Source of the DNA: Amaranthus tricolor
Taxonomy: Eukaryota; Streptophyta; Magnoliopsida; Caryophyllales; Amaranthaceae
DNA length: 64,000 nt
Direction: 5' to 3'
Assembly (NCBI RefSeq): GCF_026212465.1
Contig: NC_080048.1
Span: 36,313,700 to 36,377,699, forward strand
The position numbers were made by a program, and so were the translations under genes. The notes beneath the pieces were generated by a model. The model made no database searches. It was not told the origin of the DNA and was given only the letters and a program-made list of their open reading frames with translations. Position 1 is the stretch's first letter; the number at the start of each line of letters is the position of its first letter. Below are positions 24,132 to 36,000 of this stretch, one piece after another.

Positions 24132-26606
24132 TTTACTCGAAAAAACCCCGAAAATAATGACCCAAATACAATCGATGAAATTCAACAATACTATGATTGT
24201 CGGTACGTTTTAGCATGTGAGGCCGTTTGGAGAATATTTGGGTTTGAACTACACTACAAAACCCCTCCGATTGAACGATTGAGCTTTCATTTACCTGGAG
24301 AGCAAACATTGGTCTTCGGTTAAAATTAACCAATTGATTCCATTCTGAATAGTTCAAAGGTTGATAAGACAATGTTCTTAGAGTGGATGAAATGCAACGC
24401 AAAGTATCCTAAAGCAAAAGAGTTACAATACTATGAATTTCCGGGGTATTTTGTGTGGAATAAACAAGAGAGAGAATGGAGTCCCCGAAAAAAGGGATTC
24501 GCAATTGGCAGAATGTATTATGCATATCCTGGAAGTGGAGAAAGGTTTTACATGAGGACTTTACTAAATTTTGTGAAAGGACCTATTTGTTATGAAGATA
24601 TCAGAACTGTTAATGGTGTGTTATATCCCACCTTCAAAGAAGCATGTTATACAATGTGATTGTTGGACGACGACAATGAATACATTGATGGTATTGTTGA
24701 AGCAAGCTTTTGGGCATCAGGTCATTATTTAAGAAGATTATTCGCTATTATGCTAGTGTCCAATACTATTTCATGATCAGAATTTGTTTGAAGCAACACT
24801 TGGTATCTTAACTCAGAAGATATATTACACAAGCAACGGAAAATACTCAAAATTCCAGGTACCTATATAGCTTCATACATATTCAATAAAATATACACAT
24901 AAAAAACAACATATTAAAAATCATCTGAAATCCACATCTCATTGCAGACTTGAAGCTAACAGATGCTTAGTTAAAAATATATGCATTGATTGAAATTGAA
25001 AAAATATTTTGCAACAATGGATTTTCACTTTGAAGCATCACTGAAGAAATATGCCCAGAATCTTTCCACATTAGGGACAACATAAATAAATTAATAGCAG
25101 AAGAAATGCGATATGACAAAAAGGAGATCTATCTTGAACATCAAAAGCTACTACAAAGATTAACAACAGAGCAACGTGCAATCTACAATGAAATCATTTT
25201 GGCAACTACACAAGATTCCGGGGTGTATTTTTTATATATGGTCATGGTGGAATTGGTAAAATATTCATGTGGAAAACTTTATGCGCCGCAATTGTGTCAC
25301 AAGGCGAAATTGTACTACCAGTTGTATCCAGTGGAATTGCATCACTTCTTCTACCCAAAGGAAGAACAACTCATTCTCGCTTTGGCATACCTATTGATAT
25401 AAATCGAGATTCCATATGTAAAGGTATTCAACCAAATAGCGAATTATCAGCTCTTATGCATAAAACCAAGCTTATAATATGGGATGAAGCACCAATAATG
25501 AGAAAATTTTGTTTTGAGGCCGTTGACAGGAGTATGAGAGACGCACTCCGTGGAGGAGATGATGGACTCCCTTCAACTTTACCATTTGCAAGAAAGGTGG
25601 TTGTGTTTGGCGGTGATTTTAGACAAATTTACCGTTATTCCAAAGGGAACACGACAAGATATTGTTTACGCAACCATAAACTCTTCAAGTATATGGCATT
25701 CATGTAAAGTATTCTACTTAACAAAAACATGAGGCGTGAAAATGGCTGCACAATGATTTACAAAAGCATGAATTCGCAGACTGGATTCACTCACAATTGG
25801 GGATGGACAAATAGGAGGTCCAAACGACGGAGAAGTCACAATTAAAATTCAAGATAACATCTTAATTAAGGACTACATTGATCCAATCGCATCAATAGTG
25901 GACAATACTTATCCGAATTTACTTCAAAATATGTCTCTTGAAAACTTTTTCGAAGACAGGACAGTTTTGGCACCTACAAATGAGATTGTGACACAAGTGA
26001 ACGATGTTGTGTTATCAATGCTCCCCGGAGATGCAAAGGTATTTTTAAGCTCATATGCAATTAGCAAATCAGATGGGTATGCCACCATAAACAATGGCAC
26101 ATTTTCAGTGGAGTTCCTCAACACTATCAAATGTTTTGGACTACCTAATCACCAACTTACTTGGAAAAAGGCACTCGTGTAATGTTGCTTAGAAACATTG
26201 AGCCTTTTGCGGGATTCTGCAATGGTACAAGGTTAGTCGTCAACCATTTACGAGATCATGTAATCAAGGCTACAATACTAACCGGTTGCAACAAAGGAAG
26301 TAAAGTGTTAATTCCACGCATCACTCTAACCCCGTTTGATTCATCAAAACTCCCGATTCAATTACAACGATGACAATTCCCAATTATACCATGTTTTGCT
26401 ATGACAATAAATAAAAGTTAGGGTCAATCTTTGTCACATGTAAGAATATATCTCCCAAAACCTGTATTTAGCCATGGTCAATTATATGTAGTTGTCTCAA
26501 GGGTAACAAGCAAAAGTGGTTTAAAGATTTTAATATGTGACAAAGACAAGAACCCAACAAATAAAATCGAAAATGTCGTTTACAAAGAAGTATTTTCCCA
26601 TATTTG
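24132..26606 (+). pseudogene. Helitron Rep C-terminal part and Pif1-like helicase, decayed
   Basis: Continues the Helitron protein on the other side of the MITE. 24132-24780: DCRYVLACEAVWRIFGFELH, PPIERLSFHLPGEQ, FPGYFVWNKQEREW, then LLDDDNEYIDG. 25106-26606: SF1 5'-3' DNA helicase of Pif1 type, with Walker A read as YGHGGIGKIFMW near 25233-25270 after a frameshift, SSGIASLLLPKGRTTHSRF, Walker B LIIWDEAPI (about 25470-25496), FGGDFRQI, TVLAPTNEIV, LEKGTRVMLLRNI, and the C-terminal GQLYVVVSRVTSKSGLKILI. Stops occur after LPIQLQR (26371) and inside the AMTINKS*GQSL motif. Both Thr residues of Walker A are Ile. No activity is expected. Confidence 0.92.
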
Positions 26607-26850
26607 AGGTATGTCTTCTACTACAAAATACATGTCTCAATATTGTTAATCGACACTAGTATGTTTTGATTCTTACATCGATTGTAATTTAATTTCGCAG
26701 GGAATGTAAACATGATCAACTTGGTATGTAATTCAAGAAATGAAAATGTTTGGATTTCACTATATCATACTGCTAACATTTAGTAAATAATAAACTACCA
26801 ATTTGACACCTCTAACTTTTAACCAGAACACAATAATATTACTATACCAT

Positions 26851-26852
<2 letters not shown>

Positions 26853-26911
<59 letters not shown>
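26853..26911. repeat. (AT)n microsatellite
   Basis: Uninterrupted AT dinucleotide run of about 59 bp just upstream of the Helitron 3' hairpin. Confidence 0.98.
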
Positions 26912-26914
<3 letters not shown>

Positions 26915-26942
26915 AGTATTAAAATAAATTTTTTTAATAAAA

Positions 26943-26970
26943 TCTGTGCATAGCACGGGTATAATCCTAT
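26943..26970 (+). terminator. Helitron 3' terminal hairpin
   Basis: CTGTGC-ATA-GCACGG forms a 6-bp stem with one G-T pair, followed after 7 bp by CCTAT. Plant Helitrons typically end with such a hairpin and CTRRT; here the last bases deviate by one or two substitutions. It lies 340 bp past the helicase remnant. Confidence 0.65.
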
Positions 26971-28035
26971 TTCAATAATAGATCATGTGTCTCAAACAGT
27001 TGCTATAGTTGAGGGTAGGTATAGTATTATATTGACTATAGATATTGAAAGATTTGCTTTCTTACTCAAATCCCTTTTTATATATTTTCTCCATTTTAAA
27101 ATACTTGTACCTAATTTTGATATATTATGTGGAAAAAATTACTATCAGTAGTAAGTATAATAGAATGGAGGTAGTACTAACAAGCAAATACTCTAATGCA
27201 CCCAAAGTGTCCATTTAACTTTTCACCATTATTTAAGCGATCAAATGAGACCACATGATTAAGAGAAAGAATATATTGTTTTTAAATTTTATAGGGGTAA
27301 AGTGAGATTAGTAAGGGTAAAGGTATGAAAAAGTTGAGCTTTATAAAGGTAAATTGGTAAAGTTAACATACCTAAAATAAAAATGAGATATTTAAGGTAA
27401 CTTGAATCAGTGCACTAATTCAATCCTTATCTTTAATTGTACATAATTAAAAATTATAAAAATTTAAATTAATAAAATTTACATTGAGATGAATCAAACA
27501 AGATCTCATTTGACTATATTTTGACATCTACATTAAGAATAAAATATAAATTAAAAAAGATTAATGAATAGTATTAAAAAGTATATAACACGATTAATGT
27601 GAATTGAAGGGAGTATTTAGTATGGTTTAATTGGGTATATTAGTGAATTGCGAGTTGATGTTGTAGTTCGCTTGTTGCTAGTTTCCGTTTCTGCATTTCG
27701 TTTTTCCTTTGCACGAATGAACAATCCAAAAACATGCATGTCAATGAATAATAAGCACACTTCATGTATATGTTCATTTAGATTAACAATAATGTACAAA
27801 TGAACAAGCGCATGAATATTCAGCATAATTAATATACATGTTTTACATCAATTCGAAAAAAATGTACTTGCTTTACCTACAAAATAGGGACTTTACAAAT
27901 CACTTTGGATTTAACTAAACGCATAACGAAACATTTACAAATTACAAATAAACAAAATACAATTGCAATTAATTCGATCAATTGGACTTATAAATGCGAA
28001 TTAAATAGGATTTCTTAAGAGCGCACGTGCATATC
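26971..28035. other. AT-rich intergenic DNA
   Basis: No gene. A small Stowaway-like unit (CTCCATTTTAAAATACTTGT to AATGGAGGTAGTA) spans about 27090-27177. At 27420-27600 there is a reverse copy of the recurrent AT-rich MITE family (AGATGAATCAAACAAGATCT). Confidence 0.5.
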
Positions 28036-28274
28036 TAGGGGTGAAACTTATTAGATTTTGTAGATTGTGGAATTCACATGTATTTTAGTTTTTAATTGAA
28101 TTTTCGTAATTTTCGGTGTAATCGGTCCAAAACACCGAAGTAATTTCGGTTTAGTTCGGTTCGGTGTTGAATTTTTTCGATTTGGATTTTGACTTGAAAT
28201 GTAAAAACCGAATTTAGTTTGAATTGATTTGGTTTTGCATGAAAACCAAACCAAAAATCGAATTTACACCCCTA
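28036..28274. mobile_element. hAT-type MITE, 239 bp
   Basis: Terminal repeats TAGGGGTGAAA/TTTACACCCCTA and a perfect 8-bp target duplication TGCATATC (28028-28035, 28275-28282). The centre carries TTCGG-containing repeats such as TTCGGTTTAGTTCGGTTCGG. Non-coding, and distinct in sequence from the GC-rich element at 23440. Confidence 0.95.
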
Positions 28275-28393
28275 TGCATATCACATGCCCCATCAACTAA
28301 TTCAACAATTAAAAGTTTATGTTTCCAAAGCAAAAATAACATTAATTTACATAAATTAAATACAAGATTCTTTCTTATATACAGCCCTTGGGG

Positions 28394-28394
<1 letters not shown>

Positions 28395-28485
<91 letters not shown>
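28395..28485. repeat. (TA)n microsatellite
   Basis: About 90 bp of pure TA. It generates Tyr-Ile repeat frames, which are not genes. It lies between the hAT MITE and the 3' end of the golgin gene; 28500-29670 holds that gene's probable 3' UTR and nothing else I recognise. Confidence 0.98.
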
Positions 28486-28487
<2 letters not shown>

Positions 28488-29670
28488 ATCATTTTCCTAT
28501 ATACACAATATTCATCTTTATTTTTGAGAAAAAAGAATCTATAAAATTCCTACTCCTCGATGTTTGCTAATTTTGGTCATAACTATCGATCTATAATTCT
28601 CATCTAGACATCTAACTTACCCTTTCATCTCATCCACACATTAATCCCACCACCCGACAGGCTGCAGTATTTATTTTTGTCTCCATTTCGGCGATACAGG
28701 AAGTCTGTATGGAGTAATCTCTACTTCAACAGACTCCAACGGATCAAAACCTAAGTTTTTGAATCATTTTCACTAGCTGCCCAGCAACAGGACATGAACT
28801 CCGGAAACCCCATAATCAAAACATACAAGTCACCCCCAAAGCTTACTCCAAATTGCCACTAATAGTCTGTCGTAACTCGTAGCTAACAACTCCAAAACAG
28901 AGCAAAAAAGACCACTAAACATCCCAAGGTGAAAAATCAATTCAACTCATATAAGCCCGTTCATAAAGATCAGACTTTTAACGCCCAACTTACAAATGCA
29001 AAAAAAAATTGAAGCACAAACAATTATACTTCTATGTTTTAAGTCGACTACCAGTAAAAATTGTTCATTATCTTCAATACCGTGATTAATTTCTGGTAAG
29101 TTCAGTAACAAATATAATACAAATTGGAAAATTTAAACGCGAATACAAACTCACCTTTCTGCAAGCGAAATGAAGACGAGGCAGATGTTCAAACAAGAAT
29201 TATTGCACAAGAAACATTGGGAAGTCTTTACATGCTCAATCAAACGAATGATGGGCAAAAAAAATTTGCATAATTAGATACAATTAAATAAAGGGCAACC
29301 CTCATGGTATCTTGCTATACATCGCCATGCCCCATTCTCTCCAAAAACCATCTTCCCAAGTAAGTTGAAAAACTGCTACAAGTTACTACAGTACTGACCT
29401 CCCGATAAAGGTAAAAGTTTGTATACGTCATTCAATACAATTCTAATCAAGAGATAATGCAGTTTCTTACTTGAGACCCAGCAATATTGAAATGATTGGA
29501 TTGGCAGCAATTTGGCGAGTAGTAAAACTGGTGCTACACTTGCATGGATGGAATACAGAATGCACACTACAGGGTGAAAAACTGAATGCAGACAGTAGGT
29601 GGTACAACACTTACATAGATGGGAAACTGGATGTGTAAAATCGCAGGTGTGATCAAGCAGCACCCATCTG

Positions 29671-30005
29671 TCAACTTAGCGTTTGAATCTGTGTAAGAGA
29701 TGTAGACAAAATTAAAACATAAATATACATATGAGCTGTGATAGAAATACCTTTAGTCTGTGAAGATGACCATACCTTATTAACAAGCAAATTAACTTGC
29801 TCCCGGTACATTTCTTTCAAATCTACAATATCAGCACGGAGTTCTTCCAACTGAAAAGCAAAAGTCATCTCAAATGGAGAAAAAGACATTGGAGGAGAAT
29901 TAATACCACCAGAGTGATAAGGAAGAAAGTGTATTAGAAAATGCGTATTATATATTCATCAAAGGAGGCACTTTTACTTTACTTATCTAATCATTTTGAT
30001 GTACT

Positions 30006-30077
<72 letters not shown>

Positions 30078-33000
30078 TAGAAAATGTGCATTAGGAAGAA
30101 AGTGTGTTAAAATATAGGAGTTATATTTATTGGTTCCTAGGATTCTTATGCATCAAGTATTCAGAAAACATCACAAGGTTACAAAGCAGACAGGTGAAGC
30201 TCGAAGAAAACTGCAAATACTTCAAGAAAAGAATAATGGGCTAAAAAAGAAAGGAAAAAAAAGAACTATGCCCAGCCTACGGCGCACAGGCTTGCACTAC
30301 GCACTAAGCACAGCAAGGGTGTGCATCGTACCAGGCCTACATACCCCGTGAGTGCAAATATATCTTCATCTGTAATATGCGCGGACACACACCAATTCAC
30401 ACGAGGTCGCACATTGACAGAAATTTGGACGCACTAGGAATTGATAATGAACCCAAAATAATAAATGATTAATTACAAAGTACATTGTACAACAATATTT
30501 TTGTGGGACACTTATTCCTCACCTATAATCTTCACTTATATATTTTTTGTATTTTGAGCACTCACGTGACTCATAACTGGTGCACATAAACTTACTTTCT
30601 TGTGTGAAATAAGCCTATTTGAATATGGCTTTACTTCACCACTCCTTCACTTCACTTGCCTATCTATTTATAGCCTTACTATGTGGGTTACTTAAGTGGC
30701 TATTAATCTAGAATTTTCTACATAACCAAGTGCTTCTGCCACGTCAGTAATCCGTGCATTATATCATGCATTATTATATACCGATCCCCTACTACTCGTA
30801 GGATTATCTATCTTAATTAGTTAGAAGAGCTTTAGTATAAATAAGGCCATTTGGCCATAACTTGTAAATAATCCTTAATCATAGTACTTTAGTTTTTAAT
30901 ATTTTTTTTCTCCCTAACTATGATATAAGTTTTCTTCTCTAAGTTAAGGTAATCAAGTGTTTCATAGAATTAATCCACTTAATGCGGCACTAAGATAAAT
31001 TTTAATACAATTGTTTAGGTGTTTTAGTGTAAGAATTATTAGAGCACGATCGCGACTCTTAACTAATATCTAAAAAGTAATACGGATTATAATTGTCTTA
31101 ATTACACGTTAAGTTACTAAACGAATATATAAAGAAACATCACGATGAGAAAACAATAAATCAATGAAACCGGAAAAATCCTTAACTAAGGTATTCATCA
31201 ATTTTTTAAATAAAACCTTAGTTATAGGTAAGAAAGATTATTTATAGGTAAGAAAGAAACATCACGTCAGCTATCAAGTAATCTTTCTTACCTATAAATA
31301 AAACCCTTTTATTGTTATTTAATTTAATTAAGATAAAATTCTCTTATATTTTCCCGGTGGATATAATCCTTACTTCCCTACTAATGCTTGGAGGAAAAGG
31401 TTTTGACCGTCACTGACGACGATGACGACTATAGGTGACGTCACTTACCTAATTTCTAAACATTCCGATTATTCCAATCCGGGGCATAGTGTCAGATGGC
31501 ACAAACGTAACTTCTAAATTAAATAACATAAGAATTGAATGAATAAAGTATGAGAAATCAGCAGGCCACAACAATTAAAGTAGCACGAATCAACATACCT
31601 CTTCATCACGTTCACCCATCAGCTCCAGAGCAGCTGTATGTCTCCTTCTTAGAGCTTCTAGCTCAGCCCGAATGCCAGGCAGCATAGAAGCCTCACTTCG
31701 CAGCTTCTCACACTGAAAAGCAGATTATTTTGAAAAAACAGAAGAGTATTGCAAGATCTCATAAAGGTATGGTGATTGAAAAAGAACAAACCTGCTCAGT
31801 CATTTTTACCAACTCTTCGGCAAGTGAGTCCCGTATAGATTCCAATGAAGCCTAAAACATAGCAAGAGAATTGGAGACTATTAGTACACAGATTTTGGAA
31901 AAGAGGATTGACCCAGCTATTAAATTATCACTATCTTGATTTCCACCTATCAATTTCAATTATCATCATTTGATAGTGAAACAGGCGACTTTAAATTATC
32001 TTTTTAAAATAGAATAATCACGTTTGTAGCATAAAACCTTGCCACAAGTAGTTAGAGATCTATTCAAGATTCGTAATTCGTAAATGAGTTGGTTCCAATT
32101 GATTCCTTTTTATCCTTATATTGTTGAAATTTTTTGAATCGAACCCCCAAGTCATGAAGATGAAAATAAAAATTGCTATAGGGTACAAGTCTATCAGTGG
32201 AACTGTAGTATACAAGTTACAGCAGTTGTGCATGACTCTGAATAGGAGAATGGTTATTGCCTACCCACCGCCCATTGTGGGTAAAATTTTCATACTCACG
32301 CCAACCCACCTGGATATATATTCAAACCATCCCTACCCACTTTGCCCAACTGGGTATATTTACTAGGGTTATACCCACCTAAAACCAACCTAATATTCAT
32401 TTCATTCCAGCGTTATATGCGCCATACGGAATCATCATTCCTTACAAAATAATTGTATATTACATATTATGTAAATCATGCATTTGTAATATGATGTAAT
32501 CAAAACTTTTTGGTCAACAATTCTTCATGCCTTTATTAGTAAACTAATATTTAAAATTCATATTTCAGATTAGATTTTTTTCTATAGCTAAAAAAATAAA
32601 GTACTTTTAACATGGAAATTTTAGAAAAATATACTATCCTCAAATTTTGTCTATAATTCCCAATAAAAATATGAAAAATTATTATAAAGTAGCATATTGT
32701 GGATATGAGGCCGTTATGACCTCATAGGCTCATACCCATATCCACTACCCATGACTGGTATGACTTTTCATACCCATATCCATCTACTACCCACCACATT
32801 CATACCCATACCCGTCCCAACTAGGGCGGATAAACCCATGGAATTTTACCCGCCAACCATACCTAGTTGTAAGCTTGTTGCAATTTTTTAATTGCGCCTT
32901 TGAACATTGAAATTTATATTGATCATTGATGCAACCCATGAAACCAAGAGGGAAAAAATATATCTAACAAAGAATATAAAAACAATAACAGGTTGGTTCA

Positions 33001-36000
33001 CGAGTCTTGTGAATAGCCATGATATAAAATTCATACCAGGCGAGACATATATGATGCAAGTTCTCCCTCCTTTTGCCGAAGTGCGGCTTCAAAAGCACTT
33101 GGGTTCATGCTCTTCAGGTAATAAGGACTCATGGTAGCCTCTCCAGAATTTCTACGCTCCAACAAAGAGGAAGAAGACTCTAGGGAAGCCTGCAAGAAAA
33201 AGCTTTCTTCCATATTCCCAACACTGCTAGCACTTGACAGTTTACGAGTTAACTGTCCTGCAACAGTAATATGTGTGTAAGAGAAGCAAAAGGAATAAAA
33301 GCAAAATTTTAATGGGCAACTCTGTGGCATACCGTTTTCAAGTGTGGATTTATTCTTCGTACTTAGGCTTTGATCTGACAAAGAAGAAGACTGTATATGG
33401 GCAGCCTTTTGCAATTCTAGTTTTGCTGCTTTTTCCTGATCTAACTCCTAAATAATCCATAAACATATAAGCACAACTTAATACAAATAGAATATATGAT
33501 AAATCATAAACAACGCCAACCTGTTGTAGAAGTTCCCTGTGGGTCAGTGATTCTTGCAAGTCATTTTTATGCTTTCTCTTAAGTTGCTTGATCTCTTCTT
33601 CAAGTTGATTTACACGACCTTCATGAGTATCAGCGATTTCCTTTGCTGCAAGATACTCCTGCCGATTTTCAGCTGCTCTTTGTCTTTCCTTCTCAAGAGA
33701 TCTATTTAACTGTGTCTGCTCTGTTCTGAGACATGAAATCTACAAATTGCAACCAGCATGAGCCAGCATTTTAATCATTTTAAGATAAGCATACAGCTTT
33801 GGTTCAATATATTGTATCATCAACACTGTCTATAGCAAAAAAATATAGGAACTCTACCTGAGCTTCAAGAACATTAATCCGAGATAGAGTTTGAGATAAT
33901 CGCTCATTTATAGATCGCTCTCTTTCCTCAGCAGAGGCAGCTTTGGCTTCTGCTTCCTGTATAACAATCCTCATGAGAAAACATAAACATATGTCAAGTA
34001 CAAATGTACAGGAAGAATAGGAACCTGAAGCCGAGATTGAAGTGTTCTCTCGACAGCTGCCCAAGCTTCAGCCTTTCTGGCAGATGTTTCCTGCAACCAG
34101 ACCCAAAGCACAAAATTCAAACTTTTTAAAAGAAACCTAAAAATTTTAAATTCTGGTTAGGTATTCTATTTGAGAGGAAAACCTGCATAGCTTCAATTTG
34201 TCGCAAAAGAGGCCTAGTGGATTCAGGTAACTGTGAAACAAGTTCCTCACATCGACGTTCACTTGCCTAGAAACCAACATAGTTAGAAAACTTTTTGGCA
34301 GCAGGCAAGCAGCCACATTACATGAGTTTATGGAAATTGAAAACGAAGAATAGAGCACAACACACTTGATATCGTTTCTGAAGATCCTCAATGTCTCTGC
34401 GTAACATGTCCTCCTTCATGATAGCCTATGAGGTATGACAATCGAAGGCCAGTAACACTTCAAATATAGCACATTATCTTCAAATGTTTCTTAAAAAGGA
34501 TGTCAGCTTACAAATATGTTAAGAAAATAACCTGTTGCTCTTGGCTGCTTAACGTCTGTCTTAATTCTTCAAGTGTTTGAACGAGCATTGTTTCACGTTC
34601 CTCAGCCTCCCGAAGACGCCCCTCAACCTCTGTACGGGCTTCATTATTGGCCCGTGCCTCTGCTAATGCTTCGGCTTCCTTTGCTGCATTCAAAGCATTA
34701 GTATAATATTCCTTTTGACCAGCAAGCTCTGCTTGGTGCTTTTCAATTGTTTCTTGTAGCAACTTTTCAGTTGCAGCCTTGTCTTTCTTTATACTTTCCA
34801 CTTTATTCTCTTCAAGCTACACACATCCAGAAAGACATGCTAAGTAGGATATATAATAGATAAAGATAAAAGTGCAAATTCATTTTTTATAAGGAAACTG
34901 AAAACTTCAAATATTTGTATTTGTACAAAAAAGTATTTCACGTGATTTAATTTTTCCCACCAAAAATGTTTGTTGTCTTGAACAATTGGCCACAAGCAGA
35001 AAAAGCTTACTCAACGTGAATTACATGCATAGGTTGAAATCAGAAAGCTTTCAAACACAAGTGTAACAGATAGAAGAAACACAAATTCAGATCAAGCAAA
35101 TAGGGAAATAATTCAACCAAAGCTCAAAACTGTAGCAGAGCAATTTGTTGCCGTTAGCACAAGGTCAAAAGGAAACACACTTTCTATATATTTGAGCTAT
35201 AAGCAGAAAGATCAATAGACCCAAGAGATTTTGTTTGCTAGTTTTCCAATTAACTTCACCCTCCTCCAATTTCGGCTGCCCACAAAACCCCCCTTCCAGC
35301 TACCGAGCCTCTTCTCACCTAAGCACATAACTTGCAGCCAACACCTGCCCTCTCTAAACCCAATTACCTGAAAACAGATCTCATTTCTTCCTTTCTCCCC
35401 CTATTCAAAGCCTCCTCTCCTCAAATTCCACTTTAGCACTGTCCCTCTGTCGCTTCTTTTCTACTCCTTACCCTTTTGCAGTGCACCACTGACCTGCCGT
35501 TCCTTCCTATACATTTGATAGTCTAGAACTACAATTGATGAGGCAGATCGGAGCAGCAAAAGAGTGAATATCCATTCTAGTGGGAATAAATTAAAGACAA
35601 AAAATCTGATGAAGAACAAAGAAGATTCACAATTTGTTTCTTTATGGTTCTTGTTTCTTATCTAACCCCTCGCATATTTTTAGCCCCTCTCCCAACCCAA
35701 AAAAACACGCTGCAAGTACATAAAAACATGGAGGAAGGATAAAAATAGCAAAGTAATTACATAGATAAATAAAAACAGATTTGCAAAGAGAACATTTTAT
35801 TTTAAAGGAAAAATTGTCACTGAAAACACATCTTATTCGTTTCCACCATGACACTATGTCACTAAAAAATATGAAGCAGAAAACGATTAGATTATATTAA
35901 AGGCAGTGTGAAACAAATTATGGTAGGTGTGTCACAAACCAAAGAGTCACATCTGCTCTCCACAAAAAGTCCTAAAGCTCGTTTGGTATGCGTGTATTTG

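Larger units (their letters stand above)
12992..26970 (+). mobile_element. Composite region of a decayed autonomous Helitron (tentative limits)
   Basis: Rolling-circle transposon framework. Certain: Rep/helicase remnants on the + strand at 21.42-26.61 kb. Good: a 3' terminal hairpin CTGTGC-ATA-GCACGG (26944-26958) followed by ATAATCCTAT, close to plant Helitron ends that finish in a hairpin and CTRRT. Weak: the left end, TCTCTACTATTTTTTG at 12992, resembles plant Helitron 5' ends but is not preceded by A. If the limits are right, the element is about 14 kb and includes an RPA-like gene, cargo known in plant Helitrons, plus later nested insertions (solo LTRs 15774-17985 and 19660-20333, LINE 18635-19606, MITE 23440-24123). 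The RPA-like locus could instead be an unrelated host pseudogene. Confidence 0.5.

Noticed and set aside
23896..24323. Gly/Asp/Met- and Pro/Ser-rich frames on both strands
   Set aside because: They lie within the hAT MITE and translate its GGGGATGGGG repeats.
28388..28570. Reading frames of alternating Tyr and Ile (also at 42336-42542)
   Set aside because: They are translations of (TA)n microsatellites, not proteins.
30130..30351. Lys-rich 73-codon frame in a GC5 intron
   Set aside because: Lies in intronic repeat-like DNA, with no conserved domain and on the opposite strand to GC5.
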